NCBI RefSeq assembly: GCF_004210375.1
Contig: NC_134837.1
Coordinates: forward strand, 167,255,310-167,319,309
Source of the DNA: Tachypleus tridentatus
Lineage: Eukaryota > Arthropoda > Merostomata > Xiphosura > Limulidae
Length of the DNA: 64,000 nt
Direction: 5' to 3'
Part shown: in pieces, positions 1 to 11,899 of the stretch
Layout: every line of letters starts with the position of its first letter
Numbering within the stretch: the stretch's first letter is position 1
Made by a program: the position numbers and the translations under genes
Notes under the pieces: generated by a model
What the model saw: only the letters and a program-made list of their open reading frames with translations
Told to the model about the DNA's origin: nothing
Databases searched by the model: none

Positions 1-239
1 AGTGAAACCCTGATCTACCCTAACAACAGATTTAAGATATGAAATAATACAACAATCAGAAAGGATAGAACAAATAACTGTGACATGAACAAAGGATGTT
101 AATGTTGATATAAAAAACATCCTTCAGTAACTGAAATTAAACTGAACAGCAATAATGAAAATATAATTGTTGATATCCTGCGAGGTAACCACTAAATTAT
201 AACAGCAGCAGGTATTTATTGTTTACCAACAAAATGCAT

Positions 240-640
240 TGATATAAACCTATTCCATAGCATATTCTCCAACAACCAAAATACAATTGTAATAAGTGAT
301 CTGAATAGTAAACATAAGAACTTTGGATGTAAATCTATCAATACAAACGGAATACACCTATTACAATTCATCGATAAAAATAATTTAGCCCTAATAAACG
401 ACGGTACGTCTACGCATACTACCTATGCCATAAATACAAGTGACATCTTGGACATCTGCCTCACCTCTTTTAACATAAGTCAGAAGTTATTGAAATTTAA
501 TATGGGAGAAGATGTTGACAGTGATCACGTACCTATATGGTGTGTCTTCAATCTCGCCCCCCATAAAGATATAACTTTCAAACAATATAAATTCAACTAT
601 AAAAAAGTTAATCGGCAAGAATATTAAAAAGAATTAGATA
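240..640 (+). pseudogene. Apurinic-type endonuclease domain remnant of the non-LTR element
   Basis: One frame reads NTIVISDLNSKHKNFG, then LINDGTSTHTTY, SDILDICLT and DSDHVPIWCVF. These match the spacing of the GDxNxxH, T-Y, D-I-D and SDHxPI motifs of non-LTR retrotransposon endonucleases. Asn/Ser substitutions and stop codons interrupt it. Confidence 0.75.
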
Positions 641-1559
641 GCATATTACCAGTCAATATTGAACATACAGCCAACAACAAATAAGAAATTAACAGTCACA
701 GTCAAATAATCACGGAGTGCCTCCTGAAAGCAGCAAAGGACACTGTACCAAAGCAACAACAGAAAACTACAAATAACGGATGGAAACCAAACAAACAACT
801 AATAACACTGATAAAACAACGAAAACAATTAAGAATACTGTTCATGGCAACAAGAAACAAAGAAATAAAAAAAAATTAATGGTATTAGAAATAAAATCAG
901 AACAGAAATTAAAGTGCTAAAATAGGAAAAATGAGATAACTTCTGCTCCCAACTAAACGAAAAAACAAGCCCCAGAAAGTTTTCATTTAAAAAGACTCAC
1001 CAATTAAGCCACAACAAGAAAACACTCAACACTGGAATGTAATAACACCTTAGTACACACCAACAAAGAAAAAGACAACAACTACAGAACATTTTCAAAA
1101 CACATAACGACCCAGATATGAATAACTATTTTTACAATATAGTAAACAGTCATGTACAAATAACACAGAATTATACAAACCATATTTCTCAGTCAATATC
1201 AACAACAATAACACTAATAACAAACGATTATAATACTGCTAACCAAAAAAATCGCACTAAGAGAACTCAAACAAGCAGTAAAGAACTCAAAAACAAATCA
1301 CAAGGAAATAACGGCATACAAGCAATCCTCATCAAAAAAGCCACCCCGAAATTATTTGATCATCTATTAGCAAGCTTTAACTTATAATTTTACTCTAGCT
1401 ACTGTACATCCAAGTTTCTTGGAAGCAAGCCAATATACTAATGTTCCAGAAAGAAGGAAAGCCAGCCAATAAACTAATCAGCTGCGTAGACAAAATTCTT
1501 GAACAAATAATAAGCAACACTCTCCACATTTTTGGAGATAACATCAAAATTACCTGAGG

Positions 1560-2633
1560 AACAAAACGGACTCGGAAAATTTAGACAAACGACAGATTAT
1601 TTAGTTAGGTTAACTGAAACAATAATAGATAGCTTTCATAATAGAGAATGCACTGTCGCTTGCATCCTCGACATCGAGAAGGTATTCGACACTGTATGAC
1701 ATAATGGTTTCCGGTTCCGCATGAATGAAATGAGACTATCGCGTGGAACTATTCGCTAGCTTTCTAACTTTTTGAAAAACAGACAACGTAGCGTAAACGT
1801 AGAGGGAACTTTCTCGGAGTTCTTCACTCCAGAAGCCAGAGTTCCTCAAGAAGGGGTGGTAAGTCCTATTCATTTCATCATGTATGTGAACAAGATGCCA
1901 CTTAAAGATCCAGATCATAGATATTCATTCCAGTTTGCTGATTATGTAACAAACTGGAAAATTGTCCCAACACCAACAACAGCAGCCACAAATATGCAAC
2001 CGCAATTAAACAGAATATGTGAATACTGCCAAAAATATAGAATCAAAATAAACACAGAAAAAACCCAACTAGTGATATTTTCAAAGTCAATGAAACATCA
2101 AAAAGCACAACCACAGATTTACATGAATGGAGCACTTCTCCAGACCGCTACATCTGCAAAACTTTTAAGATTAACATATGATTCTAAACTTACTTGGACA
2201 AACCATGTAAATAATATAAAAACTAAAATTTGGCGGAGAACAAACTATGCTAGAAGTCTAATTGGTAAAAAACAGTAGGGCAACACCCAAAACCATCCTG
2301 AAAATATACAAGACATAGATAAGACCTGTAAAAAACTATGCAGCTCCAGCATGGATTAATGTAAGCAAAGAATAATTGAAAACCAAACTACAGTCATTAC
2401 AAAATACACTACTTATGACAGCATATAGAGTATCTAGAACAACCTCTTCAAAGCTTATGCGTAAATATTCAAACACACAAATAATATCAGATAGACTGTT
2501 ACATAGTACAATAAAATATTTTGATAAAAATGGAGAAAAAATGAACTATTATGCGAACTCAACAGGTACTACATATATGATGAAGATGGTCCTAAGCATC
2601 TCTCCCCGATTAATTTATATATTAGATCATTAA
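1560..2633 (+). pseudogene. Reverse transcriptase remnant of the non-LTR element
   Basis: Pieces in order are RQTTDYLVRL, CILDIEKVFDTV (block A), FLKNRQRSVNVEG, RVPQEGVVSPIHF (block B), FQFADYVTNW (block C), INTEKTQLVIFSK, and a C-terminal part with QSLQNTLLMTAYRV. In block C the catalytic pair Asp-Asp is Asp-Tyr, which alone would abolish activity. In-frame stops are present at about 1697, 1757 and 2276. Confidence 0.85.
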
Positions 2634-2980
2634 AATTATTAAATAATTTAAAAAGTTAAAAAATAATAATAATAAATAAAATTTATATATATAGTATAAT
2701 AATAATTAAGTTCTGAAATAAACACAGGCCATCTATGAGCTAGACATTAGTGAGGAACTGTTGGTGCAAGATACATGGACATTGTCCTGAAAGGGACCTG
2801 AGTAAATGTGGGTTACTCTGGCCCTCATGTAGTAATTATTAATATACTAAACAGTTCACACCAACAAAGAAAAGGAAGGAGGAAGAGGTCAACTGGACCT
2901 GACCCTCCTGAGTATATACATATATACACCCAAACAACAAGAGAGGGAGAGAGCAAACAAAGATCTTAGTGTTTTAGTGA

Positions 2981-3027
2981 TTTGGTTTGAATTTTGCGCA
3001 AAGCTACTCGAGAGGTTTTTGCGTTAA
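2981..3027 (-). mobile_element. SINE family A tail fragment
   Basis: TTTGAATTTTGCGCAAAGC and TACTCGAGAGG match the 3' end of family A read in reverse; the rest of the element is absent. Confidence 0.6.
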
Positions 3028-4235
3028 GTTTATAGTGAGGACAGAAAATGTGTGAATCGAGAAGAACGTAGTTAAAACATACTTACATGAAATTTACAGA
3101 TCTTCTCGTAAGACCTCTGTAAAGATAAAAAACTTAGACATAAGTCATATAAAAATAATAATAATATATTTTAAAACAATTCGGATTAAAACAAAATGGT
3201 TTTACTTATTCCATTTGTATTTAAATAGTTTAAGTTTGAAAACATGGTTATTTATTTTTTAAACAATGAAAAAAAATAAACGAAAATTGATTCATCACAG
3301 ATCATTTTTTCTTTGTTATTAGCACATAGATACACAACGAACCATACTCACCCCAGAACCCGATTTCAGTGTGATAACTCTTCCAGTTTACCTCTGAGTC
3401 AATCGTAAAAAAGTGAGCTATTTGATGCTATGAAATTCGTATACTTAAATATATATTACATTCTATGCTGAGTTCCGATAACTAATAACTCTCAGTTAAA
3501 AACCAAAATGATGATAAACAGGAAAATATATTACTTCATCTCAATTTGCCAAGCTCTAAGTTTACAGAAGGTCTGTCAATATCCACATCAACAATACGGG
3601 AAAGGGCGCCTTAGCCAAGCTTTAAGTTTACAGAAGGTCTGTCACTATCCACATCAACAATATGGGAAAGGGCGCCTTAACCTTACAGCCTCTTTTTCCA
3701 GCAATAGTGTTCTATGTGAAGGCCCTGTCTATGGACTGTTGTTTTACAGTGCAAGTTTCACTACGAATTATGCAACGTTGTCCTCTCTCCTCTTTACTTA
3801 TCTTCCAAAGTCCATCAACCGTAAGTGGACGCGACTTCCTTTTGAGTAAACCCAAAAGAGTTGCTGAGAGCAGTATAATAGATATTTACGTTTAAATTTG
3901 TACCTCGATGGAAAACTAGCGCACTAACTTTGACTTGTGACTGGATGTTTTGTCTGGATACAACGTATACATGATTGATACTTAGTTCGTAAAAAGGTAT
4001 TGTTTTCGTGTAGTGTTTGATGTCAGGAAGTTTAACTTCACAATGTGTAAGATCAGTCTTTAATTTTCCCCAACCCTCTGAGTGTTTAATTCATCATTAC
4101 AGTTGTAGATTGAAACCTCCATAAATCACTGAAAAATAGTTCATGATGTGCTTTGTGTATGTTTGAAACACTATACCATTGGTAAGACATTAATAAATCG
4201 CCAAAGTTTGCACATTTTTAAATAGACATATTCTT
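3028..4235. other. Non-coding stretch with an unrecognised open frame
   Basis: Apart from the 66-bp duplication I see no repeat of a known type. An open frame at 3508-3849 (113 codons) covers the duplication but has no recognised domain. A very short exon-like segment on the minus strand near 3355-3405 is described under findings. Confidence 0.4.
3549..3680 (+). repeat. 66-bp tandem duplication, two copies
   Basis: Two adjacent 66-bp units starting CCAAGCTCTAAG and CCAAGCTTTAAG differ at only a few positions. Since 66 is a multiple of three, an open frame (3508-3849) runs through both and repeats KVCxYPHQQYGKGRL. I do not recognise the peptide; coding potential is doubtful. Confidence 0.85.
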
Positions 4236-4351
4236 GTCCCCCGCTGATACAGCGGTAGGTCTACAAATTTACAACGCTAAAATCAGAGGTTCGATTCCCC
4301 TCGGTGGACTCAGCAGATAGCCCGATGCGGCTTTGCTGTAGGGAAGACACA
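4236..4351 (+). mobile_element. SINE family B (tRNA-derived, CA-rich tail)
   Basis: The head is CCCCGCTGATACAGCGGTAG, the B-box GAGGTTCGATTCCCCTCGG, then GCAGATAGCCCGATGCGG and GACACACGCAGAGAC. AGACATAT occurs on both sides and may be the target duplication. Confidence 0.88.
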
Positions 4352-6324
4352 CGCAGAGACATATGCTTCATGTAGTGTGATGACATACTTTCATTTGTTG
4401 CATACCAGACAGAACTTTCGGCAGTTAGACATTTGTTGCTACTAAGGTGATTTTTGTTTTATATTGTAAATAATTTCGCACCACAGTTGCAATGAATTAT
4501 TATTTTCTTTGATTACTTCCATAATAATGTGTTTAACATTTTCATCACTATTGGTTTGTTTTTTGTTTTTTTATCTGCTTGGTTCACTTGTAGAAATATC
4601 CATTTAATTAAATCATGAATACTTTATGATTTGTATTTTTATATATTTGCAGAATAGAAGAATTTCATACATTCCAGAATCCTCTGACATCACCATATCA
4701 GAACAGGCCAACCTCAGGCGTCATCTGCACTCGTAAATTATTGAAGTTCAAGTTTATTGCACCAGAGGGTCATGATTTAGAACATGTGTGCCATAGGCAA
4801 CGGGGATGCCTAAGATCAAGATGATTAAATATGCAACTTATTAACATAGAACGTAAAAGCTCTACGTAATAACTTATTTTACTAAACCCATTATTGTTTG
4901 CTCATATAAATGAACTTTATGATTTTTTTACGATGCAATTAAACAATTTTTAATTAGAGTTTTCTGAATGCAGTTTTCAGCAAAAATACAACTTTGGAAC
5001 CAAATGTATGTACGTACATCCTCTATAATTAATATTAAATGTGGAAAGTTTTGCATCTCTTAATGAAACACACAAAAAAAGAAAAATATATTTATCCACC
5101 AAACACTTTGGTAAAGATGTTCTTTCACTAAAAACAGAGCACATTACCGGGATTTAGATATAATTATCGTTTACTGGACGTTAAGGATTAAAATGAACAA
5201 TCGCTTGTAATTCTGAATGCAAATATTTTGAAGAAATCGTGTCACTCACATCTTATATATATATATATATATTTAAATCAATATTATGTTAAATTCAACA
5301 GTCATTTTGTTATCGATGTTGGGGTTAATCCTTTGACAAAATCACCCAATTTCAAAACTGCCTTGTTGAAACCTTAATATCTTAACAACCTATTTAGGGT
5401 AACAATTAATGTACAGCTTTAGCAGAGAGACCGCCAATTGTTTTAACCGCTCATTATAGCTGAATAACACTAATTACTGTAATTGTAATTATTGTTATTT
5501 TTAAAGTTTTATTATTATTGTTATCTTTCTCATATTTTATTATCACTTGCACCTGTTAGCTAGTTATTAAGGTTTAACCTCATCATATGTTTTTGGTATT
5601 GTAAGCTAAAATATTGCTATCAGCGAGGGAACTGTACTAATGAATCACTGTGTTCTATTCATTACATGTTTTTATTTTATGACTTTGCGTACTTCCAATA
5701 AGAACATTATATTACGTTACCTATGATAGTCAATTTTTACACATAATCTTTGTATGTATGTTAATTTGATCAGACGGTATTAATAATGTGTAATTATCAT
5801 ACTCTTGGTGGTTTTCTAAATCCTTGCAATATTATTTACACAAGAGCTAACTACGCTAGCAAGTCCCTGATTTTGAACTGATAAAGTGGGTGGATGGTAG
5901 CTAGTCAACAAAATCCACGGGGATAGTTTGCTATAGACATTTTAATAAAACAGCTTTGTGATTACGACATATTAGTAATTTAGAGCAAGTTAAACATTGT
6001 AGGATTATTCAAAAGTACGATATTAGCATGTGAGAACGGTAGGGGGAGCAGTAGATCCCCTGATTAATGTTCCGGAATGTTTATAACTAATGTGCAAGTA
6101 ATACAAAATGGTGTTAAGAGAATATCAATTAGTCATTTTATCACTTAAATTATATATACCGTCTTACAACTGCAAAGAAAGATACGTAAGTACGACCTAT
6201 AAAAGGGAACTATCATAATACAAGCAACATAGACATGAAATAATTAGTATTCTGAGGTCAAACTATGTGGTATTTAGCAAATATTTATGTATAAAAGGAA
6301 TATATGCTGTCGGAGGATGTTTAA
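4352..6324. other. AT-rich intergenic DNA, no gene seen
   Basis: There are no open frames above about 60 codons and no recognised repeats except a short (TA)n at about 5256-5271. Confidence 0.6.
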
Positions 6325-6607
6325 AGTCATGGCATGGTGGTTCGAACGTTTGACTCGTGATTTGAATGTCAGAATCCAAATCCCCGTCACACCAAATGTG
6401 TTTGTTCTTTCAGCCGTGAAGGCATTGTAATGTTACGATGTTTCCCACTATTCGTTGGTAAAAGAGTAGCCTAATAGTTGGCGGTAGGTGGAAATGACTA
6501 GGTGCTTTCCTTCTAGTATTACACTGCTAAAGTAGGGACATCTAGCGCAAGTAGCCGTCATGTAGCTTTGTGCGAAATTTAAAAAAAACAAGGACAAACA
6601 AAACAAA
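6325..6607 (+). mobile_element. SINE family A, diverged
   Basis: The head GGCATGGTGGTTCGAACG, body GTAGCCTAATAGTTGGCGGT and tail GTAGCTTTGTGCGAAATTTA are followed by an AAAC-rich end. The B-box is damaged (AATCCAAATCCCC). Confidence 0.85.
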
Positions 6608-7695
6608 CCTCTTTCCAATTAAATTCCTATTTGAAAACAAACTAGCGCCATCTGTCATTAATATTTAATATTAAATGTTTTGTACAAAATAAGTATTCAT
6701 TATTGGATGTTAGTGTCCTCTCTTGGCATATATAAATGAAACTCATTAGCAAAGAGCTCGGTTCAACCTAAGGAAAATGTGATATTTAAAATTCTTGTTC
6801 AACTTTTTACTAGTATGATAGAATAACTCTCAAGAGAATTCGTTTGTATTGGCCCTTCTATTTCGTTTGAAATATCAATTAAAACGTAATTGGTGTATTT
6901 GTTTATTTCTACAAAGAGCGATACTAGCTCTCTGTTAAAAAAAAGCAAGATATAATCCATCGTATGAAACATTAAATTAACAAATGTAATTTACTTCTGT
7001 TTCACATATTACAGCGATGAATATTACCCTTAATATCTCGCGGGGACTGTTTGTAGTAGCATTCATTTTATGATATTTTAATGTCAAAAGAATAATAATT
7101 AATCAAATCAAAATTCTATGTTCATATTAATGTTATCAGCAGGACAGAAAATATAATTTTCTCGTGTCGTTTTGAATAATTATCTTGTTTTAAACCATCA
7201 GTATAAAGTGTAAACACCACTATTATTCGTTTTGTTTATTATTATTGTTTATTTCAACAAGCTTTTAAATTCAAGTAAAATCATATAATGTCATATTCAA
7301 TTTTATTCTTAAACACCTTTAAACTACTGCCTCGCTTTCTACTTCCTGGGTTGCAAATAACAGTAATACTGGACAGCAATTTAACCATATCAAACCAGAT
7401 CGTATTTGAAATGATATTGTGCCCATTAAAACAAGTTATATATCTTATCAGTGAAATCTTGAAGAATTTCTTATCAAAGTTATTCTGGAGTAAGTGTATA
7501 AGTGAGGTTTTAGTACCTGAATATGATGGAACTACAAGATGGTGTGGTGCGGACAGTAAGAATAAAATTCATAAATTAAATTCAACCTTTAGACACAATG
7601 CTTCTTAAAACGAAGATTTCTCAAAACGATGGGTTCTAACAAAAATAAGATAACGCATGCTGAGTAAACAATTATTGAATTATTTAATTATTTCA
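6608..7695. other. Intergenic DNA with an unrecognised 106-codon open frame
   Basis: The frame at 7288-7608 starts MSYSILFLNTFKLLPRF. It has no recognised domain and AT-biased composition like its surroundings, so it is probably fortuitous. Confidence 0.4.
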
Positions 7696-7975
7696 GTTTT
7701 TTTGTTTGTTTTTTTAATTTCGCGCAAAACTACTCGAGGGCTATCTGCGCTAGACGTCCCTAATTTAGCATTGTAAGGCTAGAGAGAAGGCAGCTAGTCA
7801 TCACCACCCACCACCAACCCTTTGGCTACTCTTTTACCAGCAAATAGTGGGATTGATCGTCACATTATAACGTCCTTACGGCTGAAAGGTCGACCATGTT
7901 TGGTGCGGCTGGGATTCGAGCCCGCGACTCTCAGATTACGAATCGAACGCCTTAACCCACCTGGCCATGCCGGGA
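7696..7975 (-). mobile_element. SINE family A, full length
   Basis: On the minus strand it begins TCCCGGCATGGCCAGGTGGG, followed by the B-box-like GGGCTCGAATCCC, the conserved body and tail AGTTTTGCGCGAAATT, ending in AAAC repeats. It abuts a family B copy in the same orientation at 7985. Confidence 0.92.
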
Positions 7976-7984
7976 TGGTTAAAA

Positions 7985-8105
7985 GTGTGTTTTTGTTTTC
8001 TTATTGGAAACCACATCGGGCTATCTGCTGAGCTCACCGAGGGGAATCGAACGCCTGATTTTAGCGTTGTAAATCCGTAGACATACCGCTGTACTAGCGG
8101 GAGGC
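7985..8105 (-). mobile_element. SINE family B, full length
   Basis: On the minus strand it reads TGCCTCCCGCTAGTACAGCG, ACAACGCTAAAATCAGGCG, TTCGATTCCCCTCGGTGAGC, then GCAGATAGCCCGATGTGG and an AACAAAAACACAC tail. Confidence 0.92.
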
Positions 8106-8274
8106 AAATTACAAAAAAAAATAAGTTTTAAATGTCGATGTGAGATTGGTTTGCTCTAGAAATAAAAGTAATGGAATGATATATTCTCATGTACCTAATG
8201 AGAATTATAAAGTTGTTATAAACAATATTTCTTCACGATTAATTCGAATTAAACTTCATCCTAAAGAACAAGGT

Positions 8275-8350
8275 GACGGTGGACTCAGCAAATAGCCCGA
8301 TGTGGCTTTGCAATAAGAAAACACACACACACACACACATATATATATAC
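8275..8350 (+). mobile_element. SINE family B 3' fragment with (CA)n(TA)n tail
   Basis: It begins in the body at GGTGGACTCAGCAAATAG, continues GATGTGGCTTTGC, and ends in about 11 CA units then TA units. It is truncated at its 5' end as LINE-mobilised copies often are. Confidence 0.88.
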
Positions 8351-9126
8351 CGAAACATTTATCTTGTTCCCCAGATTCGAGGTAAGCAAGTCAATTAAAA
8401 GGAAAACATTACGATATTCAATGACCTTAATATATTAAGAACATGGAGAAGAATTAATAAGGATAAATATTTTACTGAATATTACAATGTTCAGTTCAAA
8501 GATGGTGAATTAGAACATTATAGATATTACTCAAATTTGTCAGCAGCAGCCGGGTCAGATATCATCAATACGGATACCGGATACATAGTACAACATACCA
8601 CTTACAGAAGATTGTGTATCTTAATTTTTTTCGACGTTTCGAACCATAAATCCTATAGTATGTATTATTTGAAAATTTAGCTGTTCTGGCAATTAGAAAA
8701 CAAATTCCAACAGAACTAAACATACTTTATTTCTCATCAATTCAAAACATAAAATATGAATCTATGAAACTCTTGAATAACAATAAATGAGTTTTGGGTT
8801 CTATGTGGTAATCTATATAAAGAAGCATCTGAGGGTACTATAGGTCCACGTGAAAACGAGTTTAAATTAACTAATTATGGTAATTATGATGTGAAAAATA
8901 AAAAAATAAAAAATATTAAGTTGAAACTGGTATTAATTATATTATTAATTTATCGTTAATGGGTAAAAACATGTTCATAGTCAAAATCAAAATGGACAAC
9001 AAATTAATAAGTAGTATTCTTAATGGAAATAAAAAATGATGTTGTGTACCAAAATTATTGTTATCAATCATTGATAATTTTAATGCTGATAGCAAAAATA
9101 TAAAGGATCTAAAACAGTCAGCTTTT
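8351..9126. other. AT-rich intergenic DNA, no gene seen
   Basis: I see no open frames of note and no recognised repeats in this stretch. Confidence 0.55.
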
Positions 9127-9165
9127 TGTTGTTGTTGTTGTTGTTGTTTTGTTTTGTTTTTAGAG
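9127..9165 (+). repeat. (TTG)n / (TTTTG)n simple repeat
   Basis: About seven TTG units are followed by GTTTT units. This probably corresponds to the reverse-strand tail of the degraded SINE fragment that follows. Confidence 0.8.
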
Positions 9166-9282
9166 TAAAGTCACATTGGACTATCTGTTGTGTTTACCAC
9201 AGTGAATAGTGTTCCGGATTTTAGTACTGCGTATGTGTTTGTGTGTGTTTTCTTATAGCAAAGCCACATCGGGCTAACTACA
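9166..9282 (-). mobile_element. SINE family B fragments (two, degraded)
   Basis: 9166-9235 resembles family B in reverse (AAAGTCACATTGGACTATC, then ATTTTAGTACTGCG). 9237-9282 is a better tail piece in reverse (TGTGTGTTTTCTTATAGCAA, CCACATCGGGCTA), cut where family C sequence begins. Confidence 0.65.
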
Positions 9283-9358
9283 CTAGAAAACGAGTTTCGA
9301 TACCTGTGGTGGGCAGAGCACAAATAGCTTATTGTGTATTCTCGTGTTTAATTCCAAA
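9283..9358 (+). mobile_element. SINE family C, 5'-truncated, left arm of a palindrome
   Basis: It contains GTTTCGATACCTGTGGTGGG, CAGAGCACAAATAGC and the tail GTTTAATTCCAAAC. Bases 9283-9327 are an inverted match, with few differences, to 9385-9429. Confidence 0.85.
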
Positions 9359-9361
9359 CGA

Positions 9362-9473
9362 GCATAGTTTTTGTACTTGCAGTACTATTTGTGCTCTGCC
9401 TACCACAGGTATCGAAACCCGTTCTCTAGTGTTGTAAGTCCGCAGACATGCTGCTATGCAATTGGGGAGACAT
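9362..9473 (-). mobile_element. SINE family C, right arm of a palindrome
   Basis: On the minus strand it reads CTCCCCAATTGCATAGCAGC, ATGTCTGCGGACTTACAAC, then GGGTTTCGATACCTGTGG and CAGAGCACAAATAG. It faces the truncated copy at 9283-9358. Confidence 0.88.
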
Positions 9474-10006
9474 TAGAAAAAAAAAAAAAGACAATTAATG
9501 AAATTATTCCTCATCATAATGCCTTTAATTCTGAAACTACAAGAAAAAATAAAATAATCGGATGATAATTCATTGATAAGAGACAACGTGAAATATGCGT
9601 TAATTACCCTTGCAGTGAAAACGATGATGCCACAGGTTTTACGCAGATAATGTAACTACAGGCTTTACATTATATGATATTTGACATTTAGAGAATAATA
9701 AGTTTTTATTAATAAAATGAGTTATTTTTTCATAGATACAAATATAATGCTTATAGAAGATGACTATTTGAAAATGATTGTAGAATTTGGAATACAAAAG
9801 TAAAATATTTATTCCAAAGATGGCTAATGTGAGTATTAAAACATTAAAGTACAGAAATTACATTTTGTGGAGCTGAGAAGACGATAAGATATTGTTATAT
9901 GCATGATTTCATTATGGTATTCACTGTGATGCATAGTTAAAAACACAAAATTTCAGTCCCACCTAGTAATCAATTACAAGCTTCACAAGGTAGAAAGCCT
10001 AAGAAA
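9474..10006. other. AT-rich intergenic DNA, no gene seen
   Basis: It starts with an A-run; nothing else is recognisable. Confidence 0.55.
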
Positions 10007-10382
10007 TGTTTGTTTGTTTGTTTGTTTTTGAATTTCGTGCAAAGTTTGTTTGTTTGTTTTGAATTTCGCGCAAAGCTACACGAGAACTATCTGCGCTAGC
10101 CGTCCCTAATTTAGCAGTGTAAGACTAGATGGAAAGCAGCTAGTCACCACCACCCACTGCCAACTCTTGGGCCACTCTTTTACAAACGAATAATGGGATT
10201 GAACGTAACATCATAACGCCACCACGGCTAAAAAGGCAAACATATGTGGAGTGACGGGGAATCGAATCCGCAACTTTCAGATTACAAAACAAGCGTCTTA
10301 ACCACCTGACCATGCCAAGCATCCAAATCCGCAACCATCAGATTGCAAGTCGAGCGCTTTAACCATCTGACCATGCCGGGCA
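10007..10382 (-). mobile_element. SINE family A with duplicated head and tail (nested or dimeric copy)
   Basis: The tail sequence (TTTGAATTTCG.GCAAAG) appears twice, at 10028-10045 and 10059-10077. The tRNA-like head ends twice, at about 10310 and 10375 (GCATGGTCAG.TGGTTAA). One intact body lies between. This looks like one family A copy inserted into another near its ends, or a slipped dimer. Confidence 0.85.
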
Positions 10383-11152
10383 TTTTGCCTTCTAATCTAC
10401 AATGCTAAACAAATGAATTTTCGTCCTTATGATCTGATTAAAAATTCACCTAGAATTTGTAGATCTGGTCCACTAGACAGGTTTTGTAAAAGAGTGAGTT
10501 AACTTGGATGATTGTTCTCCAAAGAAGACATATCTTGGAAACATCATTGCTAGACAAGCATTAAAAAGTAGACAAACCCTGATCACTGAGGAAATAGGGT
10601 GTTCGTGCTATTATGTTGAACTTATTGCTTCCAAAATGTATCAATAATCTTCCATAGAAGTGTTGCTATCTGTAAATACAAAATGGTAGAAATTTACGGT
10701 ACGTATCGTAGTAATATGTATCTTAACCACATAAGTACTGCATGGTAGTAACATACACTAAGTACTGCAGTAAATAAAGGGCTTTCTCATAAATACAGTC
10801 TTGGCCAAAATATTTGCATATTTTACAACAAATAAGAAAGATCATCAGCATTAAGGTAGAATACAAATACACTTAGAGCTGTTAAACTAAGAAACGCAAG
10901 TTATATCAAACATCCATATGAGTAATTTGTATGATAAGACAGGTTCTATGCATATCTTGAACAATTTATTAGAAGATACTCAGAAAGATAAGTAATTCAG
11001 CCTTTCATCTTTACAACAAAACCTTACTAAACCATATATGGTGACATAATACATCATAAAGCTATTATAAGTATCGTCTGTAATTATACATCAGTTCACA
11101 TCAAACATACGGCACTTGGCTGGTCCTCGTGTTTTAATAACCTTCCCAAGGT
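10383..11152. other. Intergenic DNA, no gene seen
   Basis: I see no recognised repeats and no meaningful open frame. Confidence 0.5.
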
Positions 11153-11212
11153 GGTCTACCAGTAGCACAGCGATAAATCTGCGGACTTATAACACCAGAA
11201 ACCGGTTATCAA
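11153..11212 (+). mobile_element. SINE family C, 3'-truncated
   Basis: It reads CAGTAGCACAGCGATAAATC, TGCGGACTTATAACACCAG and AAACCGGTTATCAATACC, then breaks into Tc1-derived sequence at about 11208. Confidence 0.7.
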
Positions 11213-11290
11213 TACCTCAATAATCTCATCAAAGCAAGCCATGTTATCTTGAGGGATTTTTTTTTTCTTCTGTTTCGTGACGACGAGAAA
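11208..11290 (+). mobile_element. Tc1 transposase C-terminal fragment (left arm of the inverted duplication)
   Basis: AATACCTCAATAATCTCATC and GCAAGCCATGTT match the Tc1 relic at 13010-13085 in the opposite orientation. In the protein frame this corresponds to YLNNLI just before the C-terminus. Confidence 0.8.
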
Positions 11291-11359
11291 CTTACTTGAA
11301 GTAAAAATATATCTCAGGACGGCTGGTATGGGTATTAACACTTTTACTAATAAAGCAGA

Positions 11360-11396
11360 GAACAACGTTTCGACCTTCTTAGGTCATCTTCAGGTT
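11360..11396 (-). ncRNA. Hammerhead ribozyme-like motif in Penelope terminal repeat (left)
   Basis: On the minus strand the core CTGAAGA is followed by stem II (TGACC / AGGTC around TAAGA), then GAAAC, GTT and GTTC. Conserved core bases are all present. The predicted cleavage follows GTT. Confidence 0.75.
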
Positions 11397-11589
11397 AACA
11401 AAGATAGAGTTTGTAACTGACAATTGTCGGGCACATATCTTAGGGACGAGAGTGCAAACGTGTATGGGATTGTAGGGGGCGTATAGATATAAAAGTGTTC
11501 CTTTATATTGATTTAGTTTTGGTTGTTGTATCAGTAGGAATTCCATAATTTTGCGTTTGTTTATATTGATTTCCCTACTTACTTATCTG

Positions 11590-11780
11590 GGTGTTTTCTA
11601 TGGTTATGTTGTGTTTATTTGGTTTGCAGTATTCAAAAACGTGTGAAAATGTTTTTTTGTGTTCTCTGCATCTGGCTTCCATTTTTCTGCCAGTATAGAA
11701 GTCGTGGCAGTTGTTGCATTGCAATTTACAAACATTGTTGGTGTTGTGTTTGTCATTTTGTTTTTTGAATAAATTTGGTA
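11590..11780 (-). pseudogene. GIY-YIG endonuclease remnant of the Penelope-like element
   Basis: A minus-strand frame reads CKLQCNNCHDFYTGRKMEAR, CREHKKTFSHVFEYC and NKHNITIENTQISK. The pattern NCxDFYTGRxxxxRxxEHKK with a downstream HN is that of the GIY-YIG module at the C-terminus of Penelope-like elements. The N-terminal GIY strand is not preserved. Confidence 0.8.
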
Positions 11781-11899
11781 TTTACTGAAATGTTGTGTTT
11801 TGTTATAAGAATTTTCCAATGTTGGTTATTGTTTTGCTGACATCGGGGATATATATGGAATATAACAGCGCAAAGTTTTGTAGTATCTTGGGATTTATT

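Larger units (their letters stand above)
1..2930 (+). mobile_element. Non-LTR retrotransposon (Jockey/CR1-like), decayed, 5' end outside the window
   Basis: The order is endonuclease-like sequence (about 240-600), linker, reverse transcriptase (about 1560-2280), a C-terminal part to 2633, then an A/T-rich 3' region that includes (AAT)n at about 2663-2677. Recognisable pieces are IVISDLNSKHKNFG and SDHVPIW (endonuclease), CILDIEKVFDTV, RVPQEGVVSP and FADY (RT). Many stops and frameshifts make it non-functional. The family is judged from motif order and spacing; a finer assignment needs alignment. Confidence 0.85.

Noticed and set aside
7288-7608. 106-codon open frame
   Set aside because: No recognisable motif, and base composition equals the intergenic background.
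8318-8350. CRISPR or other array-like structure
   Set aside because: Simple CA and TA repeats from a SINE tail in a eukaryotic genome; no spacer structure.
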